The position numbers and the translations under genes were made by a program. The notes below the pieces were generated by a model, which saw nothing but the letters and a program-made list of their open reading frames with translations, made no database searches and was not told the DNA's origin. From JAICUF01 sp038250675 (GTDB lineage: Bacteria > Gemmatimonadota > Gemmatimonadetes > Gemmatimonadales > GWC2-71-9), in assembly GCA_038250675.1 (NCBI GenBank), contig JBBSCB010000010.1:1-64000 (forward strand): 64,000 bases of DNA. The letters run 5' to 3'. The first letter of the stretch is position 1, and every line of letters starts with the position of its first letter. This document shows, piece after piece, positions 33,343-40,408 of the stretch.

Positions 33343-34338
33343 ATGGCCGACGCGGGCTCACCCACCGACGCGCCCGACCCGGCAGCCGGGCTGCACGCGC
33401 TGGCCGACGCGGGCCAGTTCCAGGCCGTGCTCGAGCGGTTCGCGACGATTCCGGCCGACGCGGCAAGCGGTGAGCTCGCGCTGCTTGCGGCCACCGCCGC
33501 CACCCGGCTGGGCCACCTGCCGGCTGCGGAGTCGCACGCCGTCTCGGCGCTTGGCCACTTCCGGGCTCGCGGCGATGTCGACGGCCGCATGCGCGCGGTC
33601 AATCTCCTCGGCGTCATTCGCTTCGAGCGCGGGGCCCCCCGCGAGGCGGAAGGCGCCTTTGCCGAAGCGCTCGATCTGGCGCGGCGGCTCGACGACACGC
33701 TGATGGCCGCCCGCGCCTCCAACAACCTCGCCACCGTGCTGCACCTGCAGGGGCGGCCCCACGAGGCGCTCGGCCGCTACCGTCAGGTGCTGCTCGACTA
33801 TCAGCGACTGGGCAACCGGCGCGGCACCGCCGAAACGTGGCACAACATCGGCATCGTCCAGCGCCAGCTGGGAGAGTGGGCGGAGGCGGATGCGGCGGCG
33901 AGCGAGTCGCTCCGTCACGCCGACCTGACGGGCGATCGCGGCATGATCGGCATCGCGATCGCCGGCAAGGCCGAGCTCGATCTGGAGCGGGGTGATGTGG
34001 CGCTGGCGGAGCTGGAGGTCGAGCGGGCCGGTGCGCTGGCGCGGGAAACCGGCGATGAGCTCGGCTCGGCCCAGGCCGAGCTGCTGCGCGCGACCATCGC
34101 GCTCCGGACGGACGACTTCAGCGGTGCGCTCGACGGGGCCCAGCGCACCGCGGCACTCACCCGTGCGCTCGGGGTTCCACTGCTCGAGGCCGAGGCGATG
34201 GCCGTCGCCGCGCGGGCGGCACGGGCGCTGGGACAGACCTCCGCGGCCCAACAGCACTGCGCCCAGGCGGTCGAGCTCTTCACCCGCCTGGGCGCCACCG
34301 CCTTCATCGAGCGATTCGAGGCCGACTACGGCACCTGA
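33343..34338 (+). CDS. TPR-repeat protein T2, paralogue of T1
   Basis: A 331-residue TPR protein. It aligns with T1 across its length, sharing DGRMRAVNLLGVIRFERGA, SNNLATVLHLQGRPHEALG, WHNIGIVQRQLGEWAEADA and the C-terminal FIERFEADY. It is cytoplasmic, with no signal or enzyme motif. T1 and T2 each follow a lipoprotein gene, and each is near an activator gene, so they may be sensors or adaptors for the system. The stop codon is four bases from the convergent Rieske gene stop. Confidence 0.82.
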   Translation: MADAGSPTDAPDPAAGLHALADAGQFQAVLERFATIPADAASGELALLAATAATRLGHLPAAESHAVSALGHFRARGDVDGRMRAVNLLGVIRFERGAPREAEGAFAEALDLARRLDDTLMAARASNNLATVLHLQGRPHEALGRYRQVLLDYQRLGNRRGTAETWHNIGIVQRQLGEWAEADAAASESLRHADLTGDRGMIGIAIAGKAELDLERGDVALAELEVERAGALARETGDELGSAQAELLRATIALRTDDFSGALDGAQRTAALTRALGVPLLEAEAMAVAARAARALGQTSAAQQHCAQAVELFTRLGATAFIERFEADYGT

Positions 34339-34341
34339 TCG

Positions 34342-34914
34342 CTAGTCGTCGTCCTCGCCGTGCCCTCCCCCTCCACCACCGCCACCGCCACCGCCACCCG
34401 TTCCCGCCCCGGCACCGGCGATCATCAGCACGCCCGTTGCGGCGTCATAGCTCGTCGTCAGGGAGGTAAGACTGGATGTGGACTGGCCACCGGTCCAGGT
34501 CCCGGTCGATGAGAATCGCGCGCCGTGATTGGGACAGACAAACCCGCTGCCGCTGATGTTGATGGTGGTCCCGGCGTGCGGGCAGACCATCGAGAACGCG
34601 GCAAACGTGCTGGCGTCGATGCGGGTCACGGCCACCGGCGTGCCGACGCCCCCGTCCACCCGTGCGATTCCTCCCGCGGACGCCAGCGCGGGAAAGTTGG
34701 CGACCGTCACCGCCAGTCCGGTCGCGGGCAGGCCGGTGCCCCCGGTTCCGCCGGTGCCCTGCGTCGTGGGCGACGTGAAGTCGACGGCGCCGACGCAGGC
34801 GTTTGCCAGCGACGCAGCAACGGTGGCAAGCACCGAGCGCGAGACGAAATCACGTCGGCTCAGTCCCGGCTCGATGGCCGGCATACTTGGATGGAGCGGC
34901 AGTTCCCTTGGCAT
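34342..34914 (-). CDS. Tat-exported Rieske iron-sulfur protein
   Basis: A 190-residue protein. The N-terminus contains the Tat motif SRRDFVSR and a hydrophobic stretch. The Rieske cluster ligands are Cys-x-His in VCPHAG and Cys-x2-His in FVCPNHGAR, which hold a [2Fe-2S] cluster with two Cys and two His. A glycine-rich low-complexity tail, ending HGEDDD, follows. It is most likely an extracytoplasmic electron carrier. The ATG at 34914 has AGGAGG five bases upstream. It is the last gene of an operon driven by a sigma-54-type promoter at 36645. Confidence 0.88.
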   Translation of the reverse strand: MPRELPLHPSMPAIEPGLSRRDFVSRSVLATVAASLANACVGAVDFTSPTTQGTGGTGGTGLPATGLAVTVANFPALASAGGIARVDGGVGTPVAVTRIDASTFAAFSMVCPHAGTTINISGSGFVCPNHGARFSSTGTWTGGQSTSSLTSLTTSYDAATGVLMIAGAGAGTGGGGGGGGGGGGHGEDDD

Positions 34915-34935
34915 CACGTCCTCCTGGAAAGGCGG

Positions 34936-35463
34936 TCAGAGCGTGACGGCCGCGGCCGTCCACCCCGCAGGATCGGTGTCCTGCTTGTGCAGCGCGGCGA
35001 GGTCCACGACGACAGTCTCACCGGCCCGGCGAATCGAGAAGCGGTCCATGCCGCGCGTGGCGCGGCCCGAGATGAATTCTCCGTCCGGCTGGTACTTCGA
35101 CTTGTGCTTGGGGCACTGGAAGCGGTGGTCCTCCGGATACCAGCGCAACGCGGTGTTCTGGTGCGGGCAGGAGAGCGCAAACGCGTACATGTGACCGTCG
35201 GAGCGCACCACGATCACCTCCGAATCGCGATCGATCGTGGCGCCGTCCTCGGCCGGGACCGGGTAGGTGCGCTCGTCACCGCGGGCGCGGAGCGCGGCAC
35301 CGAAGCGGACGGCCAGCGGCGCGGCGTTGAGCCGGGAGCGGCCGAGCACCGTCAGCGCTCCGGCGAGCAGGACGGTCGCGTCGCGCATGAAGGCACGGCG
35401 GCCGTGCAGCGAGCAGTCCCCGCAGGCATCGGGGCCGGCGGGATCCTGGGGCAGTGCGGACAT
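34936..35463 (-). CDS. Rieske iron-sulfur protein with Tat-like leader
   Basis: A 175-residue protein. The N-terminal region has CGDCSLHGRRAFMRDAT, with a twin-arginine-like RRAF, then a hydrophobic segment. The cluster ligands are in LSCPHQNT and FQCPKHKSKYQPDGEF, a common Rieske arrangement. It differs from the downstream protein in its cluster-loop residues and has no glycine tail, so the two are probably not redundant. It is preceded by AGGAG and lies in the same operon. Confidence 0.88.
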   Translation of the reverse strand: MSALPQDPAGPDACGDCSLHGRRAFMRDATVLLAGALTVLGRSRLNAAPLAVRFGAALRARGDERTYPVPAEDGATIDRDSEVIVVRSDGHMYAFALSCPHQNTALRWYPEDHRFQCPKHKSKYQPDGEFISGRATRGMDRFSIRRAGETVVVDLAALHKQDTDPAGWTAAAVTL

Positions 35464-35482
35464 CGATGGGCTCCTGGGCCAG

Positions 35483-35983
35483 TCAGCCGGCATTGGTGAG
35501 AAGGGTGCCGGCGAGCGTCACGGCAAACCAGAGCGTCAGACTCGCAGCCGACCAGCGGCGCAACGCCGCCCAGTCGCGGGGAGAATTGGGATCCCGCCGC
35601 AGCTTCTGCTCGGTGCGAGTGAGGCCGAGGCCATTGGCCAGGAGCATCGCGACCAGCCCCATCTTGATCCAGAACACCGCCGACCGGGCGAGCGGCTCCA
35701 GATCCGCCGCGAGCATGAGCACGCCGCTCATCATCACGATCGTGAGGCCGATGAGCACCGGACGGTGGATCGCGGCCAGGTCGTCGAGATGCGAGCGGCG
35801 CCGGGCGGGGCTCGCGCCGTAGGCCCTGAGCGTGCCGCGATCGGCGGCCACGGCAAACCCGCCGGCAGCCAGAAGGCCGCCCAGATGCACGAACGCGACG
35901 CCGCTCTCGAGGGCCGCGTGATCGCGATAGAGCCGGGCCCATGGCTCGACCAGCGTGGCGGCAAAATGCAGGGTGAGAGACAT
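35483..35983 (-). CDS. CopD/cytochrome-b561-like membrane protein
   Basis: A 166-residue membrane protein with four helices at about residues 24-43, 68-88, 100-120 and 141-160. Histidines in HLGG and AAIHRPVLIG, together with the loop layout, recall small heme or copper-handling four-helix proteins such as CopD/DUF2214-type. It is encoded between another membrane protein and the first Rieske gene, so it may link the Rieske proteins to quinones. AAGGA precedes its ATG. Heme ligation is inferred, not shown. Confidence 0.65.
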   Translation of the reverse strand: MSLTLHFAATLVEPWARLYRDHAALESGVAFVHLGGLLAAGGFAVAADRGTLRAYGASPARRRSHLDDLAAIHRPVLIGLTIVMMSGVLMLAADLEPLARSAVFWIKMGLVAMLLANGLGLTRTEQKLRRDPNSPRDWAALRRWSAASLTLWFAVTLAGTLLTNAG

Positions 35984-35985
35984 GG

Positions 35986-36582
35986 TCAATCCTTCCAGAT
36001 GAGCATGAGCAGGTCACCAGCGAGCGCCACGCTCATGGAGCTCACGGCGATGGTCTGATGCAGACTGCGCGCGCTGGCCGAGTTATGGGCGCGCGAGGCG
36101 ACGATCCCGGTCGCGGCGAATCCCGCGTCCGCCGTCAGCATGAGGACACTGTGGATGATCCGTCGGGTCTTGCCCGCCGGATCGTGCCGGCTCTCGACCA
36201 GGTTCCACACGCCGGTGACGGTGTTCAGCACGAACAGCCCGCCGATCGCCGTGGCCAGCGGCCGATGGAAGTTGCGGGCAAAGCTGGACGCCGCCGAGTT
36301 GTTCTGGAGGAGATCACGCCCGCTGAAGTATTCGGCCACGAAGAGCGGGATCATGGCATAGCTGGCATAGCGGTGGATCGTGAGCCGGACCCCGTAGCCG
36401 TCGCTGTACTCGATCACCCGCGGCCGGCCGGTGTCGGCAGCCGCGACGGGCAGCGAGGCCGGCGCCCATGCCACATCCGCCAGCTCGGTTCGCGAGCGGG
36501 GGCCGACATCGACGGGCGGACGTTGCACGGCGGCACCGACACCGGTGGTGAGCGCAGCCGCGATCTGAAACAGGACGAACAT
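35986..36582 (-). CDS. Membrane protein heading the Rieske operon
   Basis: A 198-residue protein with an N-terminal signal-like helix (MFVLFQIAAALTTGVGAAVQ), an extracytoplasmic stretch of about 50 residues, and three or four further helices. Histidines occur at RLTIHRYASYAM, ARNFHRPL, RRIIHSVL and RSLHQTIA, which could serve as heme ligands in a b-type cytochrome, but no known signature is present. A GGAGG site precedes the ATG. It is the first gene after the sigma-54-type promoter at 36630-36645. Confidence 0.6.
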   Translation of the reverse strand: MFVLFQIAAALTTGVGAAVQRPPVDVGPRSRTELADVAWAPASLPVAAADTGRPRVIEYSDGYGVRLTIHRYASYAMIPLFVAEYFSGRDLLQNNSAASSFARNFHRPLATAIGGLFVLNTVTGVWNLVESRHDPAGKTRRIIHSVLMLTADAGFAATGIVASRAHNSASARSLHQTIAVSSMSVALAGDLLMLIWKD

Positions 36583-36629
36583 CGAACCTCCGGAGGGGCC
36601 GGCACGCGAGATGTGCCCGCAGCGTCATT

Positions 36630-36645
36630 GGCAAGCGAGGGGCCA
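36630..36645 (-). promoter_or_regulatory. Sigma-54 (-24/-12) promoter of the Rieske operon
   Basis: On the minus strand, TGGCCCCTCGCTTGCC has GG (36644-36643) and GC (36632-36631) ten bases apart. It precedes the ATG at 36582 and lies about 80-110 bases downstream of the tandem repeat at 36724-36754, a classical distance for an enhancer site. Confidence 0.72.
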
Positions 36646-36723
36646 CGGCGCACGGATCCGGAAGTGTTGACGTCGCAGCTACTTGAGAATCGACACGGGG
36701 GTGGCGCGCAAACGGGCGAGCAT

Positions 36724-36754
36724 CGTTTCGTTACGCGGCGGACGAATCGTTACT
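36724..36754 (-). promoter_or_regulatory. Enhancer-site candidate upstream of the Rieske operon
   Basis: The minus strand has GTAACGATTCG (36753-36743) and GTAACGAAACG (36734-36724), direct repeats 19 bases apart. The first is identical over 11 bases to a site upstream of activator R2 (31206-31216 on the opposite strand). It overlaps the stop codon of the upstream DUF2784 gene. Confidence 0.65.
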
Positions 36755-37127
36755 GAGCGGCGGCCGGCGGGCGGCGGCCCCGCAGCACCAGTGCGTAGAT
36801 CCAGAGGTTAACGGTGATGAGGACAAGCGCCAGCGCCACCTGGGCCGGCCGGGTCAGGCCGGCCGGATAGAGCACCGGCTCGAGGTAGTGGCGGATGAAG
36901 CCGCCGTCGTAGCCGGCCAGCCCGCCCCGTCGCCGGAACGCGTTCTCGAGCGGCGTGAGCGGACAGACCCGGCCGGTCAACGAGACAAAAGCTCCCCAGG
37001 CGAGTGCGGGCAGATGGAGCCACATGATCCAGCGGCGCCAGAGCACCAGGAGCCCGCCGACGATCACGAACAGCACGAATGCGAAGTGCAGCCCGACGAC
37101 CGCGTCGGCGAGCGCGCCGTCGTTCAC
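36750..37127 (-). CDS. DUF2784 membrane protein
   Basis: A 125-residue protein with helices near residues 12-28, 35-52 and 97-116 and the family pattern LRLHLPALAWGAFVSLTGRVCPLTPLENAFRR (shown here as paraphrase: a conserved CPLTPLEN segment and YLEPVLYP). This is a small uncharacterised inner-membrane family. The GTG start overlaps the EF-G stop (GTGA), so it is expressed with the EF-G paralogue. Its stop overlaps the enhancer-like repeat of the next operon. Confidence 0.86.
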   Translation of the reverse strand: MNDGALADAVVGLHFAFVLFVIVGGLLVLWRRWIMWLHLPALAWGAFVSLTGRVCPLTPLENAFRRRGGLAGYDGGFIRHYLEPVLYPAGLTRPAQVALALVLITVNLWIYALVLRGRRPPAAAQ

Positions 37128-39181
37128 GACGCGGCGGCTCGCTCCTGCTCGCTCTCCGCCGCCACCCTGGCCGTGACGTCCGGCGGCGCCTCCGCATAGC
37201 CGTGAAATGTGAGCCGGTGGGTGCCCCGCCCGTGCGTGATCGAGTGCAGGGTCGTGGAGTACCGGTAGAGCTCGGCTTCGGGAACGATGGCGCGGACCTT
37301 GGTGAGGCGACCGTCCGCCTCGGTGCCGAGAATGTGGCCGCGCCGAGAGCTGAGATCGCCCATCACGTCCCCCAGGGCGTCCTCGGGCGCCCAGACCTGG
37401 ATCTCCGTCAGCGGCTCCAGCAGCACCGGTTTGCATCGGGGTGCGACGTTCCGGAAGGCCTGGATGCCGGCCATCTTGAACGACATCTCGTTCGAGTCCA
37501 CATCGTGGTACGAGCCGTCGTAGCACTCCACCGTGAAATCCACCATCGGGTAGCCCGCCACCACGCCGCGCACCGCCGCCTCCTGCACGCCCCGGTCCAC
37601 TGCCGGGATGTACTTGTTGGGGATCACGCCGCCCACGATCCCGTCCTCGAAGGCGTAGCCCGCACCGCGCGGCTGCGGCGCGAGGCGCACCCAGCAATCG
37701 CCATACTGGCCCCGTCCACCGGACTGCTTCTTGTGCTTGCCCTGCCCCTCCGCGCGCGCCCGGATCGTTTCCCGATAGGCGATGCGCGGCCGGGTGAGCT
37801 CCGCGTGCACACCGTATTTCCGCTCGAGCCGGCCCAGGATCGTCTCGAGGTGGCGCTCGCCCATGCCGTGGATGAGCGTCTGCCCCAGCTCCGAGCTGTA
37901 CTCGAAGTGGAAGGTCGGGTCCTCCTCGTGCAGCCTGTGCAGTCCGGCCGCGAGCTTGTCCTCCTCACCGCGCTGCTTGACCACCACGGCGGAGGTGGCC
38001 ACCGCCTCGGGAAACGGCACGGGCGAGAGCCGCACCGGATGGTCGCGGCTGCAGAAAGTGTCGTTGGTGTGGGTGTCCTTGAGCTTGGCCACCGAGCCGA
38101 TGTCACCGGCGCAGAGCCGCTCCACCTCGAGGCGCTCGCGTCCCTGCTGCACCGAGAGGTGGTTCAGCTTCTCCGCCACCTCGTGCTCGGCGTTCCAGAT
38201 TTCGTCGCCGTTGCGGATCTCCCCGGCAAAGAGGCGGAACAGGGTGACGTCGCCCACGTGCGGCTCGGACATCGTCTTGAACACGCGGCCCAGCACCGGC
38301 GGCGCGTCGTCCACGCCGGCCGGGAGGCCGGCCTCGGCGGCGGACGGGAAGAGTTCCACCATCTTTTCGAGCAGCGCCCGCATGCCGTACGTCAGATCGG
38401 CACTGCCGCAGAACAGCGGCACGATCGCGCCCTCGCGCATGCCGTGCTTGACGGCCGCCACGAAGTCCTCCCGCGGAATCGTCTCGCCGCTGAGGTAGCG
38501 CTCAATCAGCGCGTCATCGGTCGAAGCGACCGCCTCGGTGAACTGCTCGGTATACTGGCGAACGCGCGCCTCGTACTCCGGCGGGCACGGCAGCACATCG
38601 TATTCGCCGCTCCGGGTGCCGGGCCGGTAGACGTGACAGTCGCCGCTGAAGAGGTTGATGATGCCGTGGAAGTCCTTGCCGTCGCCGATGGGGATCTCGA
38701 CGGGGACGACGTTGGGCGTCAGGTGGGCCTTCACGTCCTCGTAGACGCGCTCGAAGTCGGCGTGCTCCTTGTCCATGGCGGAGACGAAGAGGATCCGTGG
38801 CAGGTGGAGCTGATCGCACAGCTCCCAGGCCTTTTCGGTTCCCACCTCGACCCCGGCCGATCCGCTGAGGACCACCACGGCCGCATCCGCGGCATAGAGC
38901 CCGCCCACCACCTCCCCGAAGAAATCGAGATAGCCGGGGGTGTCCAGCAGGTTCACCTTGGTGCCCTGCCACTCGGCAAAGGCGACACCCAGGCCGATGG
39001 AGTGCTTGCGCTCGATTTCGTCGGGGGAATAATCAGTGAGGGTGGTGCCGTCCCTGATCGAGCCGTGGCGCCGGCTGGAGCCGGACACGAAGGCCAGTGC
39101 GTCCACGAGCGTTGTCTTGCCACTGCCGCCATGCCCGACGAATGCCACGTTGCGGATGGCGTCGGAGCCATAGACCTTCAT
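37124..39181 (-). CDS. Elongation factor G-like paralogue (EF-G-2 type)
   Basis: A 685-residue translational GTPase with full EF-G domain order, ending in domains IV and V (YGDCWVRLAPQP, GGVIPNKYIPAVDRG, DLSSRRGHILG). The P-loop is GHGGSGKT in place of the AHIDAGKT of canonical EF-G. The switch-II motif is DTPGYLDF: the catalytic His of DTPGH is Tyr. The G4 motif is SAMD rather than NKMD. This combination resembles the slow-GTPase EF-G-2 of Thermus thermophilus. It probably acts in specialised translocation, recycling or ribosome rescue. The ATG at 39181 has AGGAGG eight bases upstream; a GTG nine bases before it is too close to that site. Confidence 0.9.
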   Translation of the reverse strand: MKVYGSDAIRNVAFVGHGGSGKTTLVDALAFVSGSSRRHGSIRDGTTLTDYSPDEIERKHSIGLGVAFAEWQGTKVNLLDTPGYLDFFGEVVGGLYAADAAVVVLSGSAGVEVGTEKAWELCDQLHLPRILFVSAMDKEHADFERVYEDVKAHLTPNVVPVEIPIGDGKDFHGIINLFSGDCHVYRPGTRSGEYDVLPCPPEYEARVRQYTEQFTEAVASTDDALIERYLSGETIPREDFVAAVKHGMREGAIVPLFCGSADLTYGMRALLEKMVELFPSAAEAGLPAGVDDAPPVLGRVFKTMSEPHVGDVTLFRLFAGEIRNGDEIWNAEHEVAEKLNHLSVQQGRERLEVERLCAGDIGSVAKLKDTHTNDTFCSRDHPVRLSPVPFPEAVATSAVVVKQRGEEDKLAAGLHRLHEEDPTFHFEYSSELGQTLIHGMGERHLETILGRLERKYGVHAELTRPRIAYRETIRARAEGQGKHKKQSGGRGQYGDCWVRLAPQPRGAGYAFEDGIVGGVIPNKYIPAVDRGVQEAAVRGVVAGYPMVDFTVECYDGSYHDVDSNEMSFKMAGIQAFRNVAPRCKPVLLEPLTEIQVWAPEDALGDVMGDLSSRRGHILGTEADGRLTKVRAIVPEAELYRYSTTLHSITHGRGTHRLTFHGYAEAPPDVTARVAAESEQERAAAS

Positions 39182-39254
39182 GGTCTCCACCTCCTGGGGA
39201 TGGATGGATTTCCATTTTGGAGGCGGTTCACCCGGATGTCAAATCGGAGCGACG

Positions 39255-39977
39255 ATGCCGAAGACCGGAACCGACTACGGACTCGACGCACCCGGGGTGG
39301 TGCGCAACATGTTTCTGGTGGCCACCGCGCTGCTGGCGGTGGCCGCCGTGGGGCAGTGGCGCGGCTGGCACCGGATCGAGTCGATCACCGGCGCCATGGC
39401 CGCGGGCTACCTGTTCGGCGCCGTGCTGATGGTCCTGAGCAGCCGCGTGGGCAAGCTCAAGGCGCGTGACCGGCTGCTCGACGGACTGCACCTGACCGGG
39501 GATGAGCAGGTGCTGGATGTGGGATGCGGGCACGGCCTGCTGCTGATCGGCGCCGCACTGCGGGTGCCGCGGGGCCGGGCGGTGGGTGTGGACCTCTGGT
39601 CCCAGACCGATCAGCAGGGCAACAGCGCCGCGGCGGCCCGGATCAACGCCTCGGCGGAAGGGGTGGCGGAGCGGGTGGCCGTACAGGATGGCGATATGCG
39701 GAACCTGCCGTTTCCCGACGCATCGTTCGACGTCGTGGTCTCCAGTCTGGCCATCCACAACCTGTCCAGCCGGGATGACCGGCGCCGCGCCATCGGGGAA
39801 ATCGTCCGGGTGCTCAGGCCCGGCGGCCGGGTGGCGATGCTCGACATTGCCCATGTGGGCCAGTATGCCGCCGATCTGCGTGCGGCCGGGCTCGCCGATG
39901 CGCGGGCCGGCGGGTGGACACCGTGGATCTTTCCGCCGGCCCGCCTGGTGAGCGGCCGGAAGAGCAACTCGGACTGA
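39255..39977 (+). CDS. Membrane-anchored class I methyltransferase
   Basis: A 240-residue protein. Two N-terminal hydrophobic helices (near residues 18-33 and 45-63) are followed by a SAM-binding Rossmann domain with VLDVGCGHGLLL, VGVDLW, VQDGDMRNLPF and LRPGGRVAMLDI. These are the standard class I motifs; the substrate, perhaps a lipid or quinone head, is not predictable. The ATG at 39255 has GGAG upstream. It is divergent from the EF-G paralogue and convergent with the small protein at 39987. Confidence 0.86.
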   Translation: MPKTGTDYGLDAPGVVRNMFLVATALLAVAAVGQWRGWHRIESITGAMAAGYLFGAVLMVLSSRVGKLKARDRLLDGLHLTGDEQVLDVGCGHGLLLIGAALRVPRGRAVGVDLWSQTDQQGNSAAAARINASAEGVAERVAVQDGDMRNLPFPDASFDVVVSSLAIHNLSSRDDRRRAIGEIVRVLRPGGRVAMLDIAHVGQYAADLRAAGLADARAGGWTPWIFPPARLVSGRKSNSD

Positions 39978-39986
39978 CTCGACCTG

Positions 39987-40361
39987 CTACGGAGCGGGCG
40001 CCGGGCCGGCCCGCTGGAACGGCTTGCCGCTGGTCGCCATCCACGCGATGAGCGCCGCTGACCCTCCCCCCAGGCCGAAGCCGAGCACCGCCCGACCAAG
40101 GCAGTTTCGATGCGCGGTGTCGCTTCCGTGGCAGAACTCGTAGCCGAGAATGGCCGAGAGCGCGCCGACCGCGAGGCCGGCGATGATCGCGGGCCGAAGA
40201 CTCGTGTGACGCGTGGAGTCCGCAACCGGCGCCGTGCCCGGCCGATTGGACGCCGTGGTCTGGTTCGCGCTGGCGGGGAAGACCCCGGCCCGGGGGCCCT
40301 GCGCATGCAGCGGCCCAGGCGGGCCGGCTGCGGCCAGGAACAGGGCGAGCAGTAGAATGAT
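39987..40361 (-). CDS. Small exported protein with uncertain start
   Basis: The frame encodes a hydrophobic signal-like segment (IILLLALFLAAAGPPGPLHA), a linker, and a mature region with two apolar stretches and two cysteines, in YEFCHG and HRNCLG. No ATG, GTG or TTG opens the frame near the signal peptide, so either an ATC/ATT at 40361-40356 is used, or an indel in the GC-rich stretch separates it from the ATG at 40402, which is in another frame. The start given is the earliest hydrophobic codon. The protein has no recognisable family. Confidence 0.45.
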   Translation of the reverse strand: MILLLALFLAAAGPPGPLHAQGPRAGVFPASANQTTASNRPGTAPVADSTRHTSLRPAIIAGLAVGALSAILGYEFCHGSDTAHRNCLGRAVLGFGLGGGSAALIAWMATSGKPFQRAGPAPAP

Positions 40362-40408
40362 GCCGCCGCGGCCGCGGCAGGTGCCGGTAGCACCGGAATC
40401 ATGGATGC

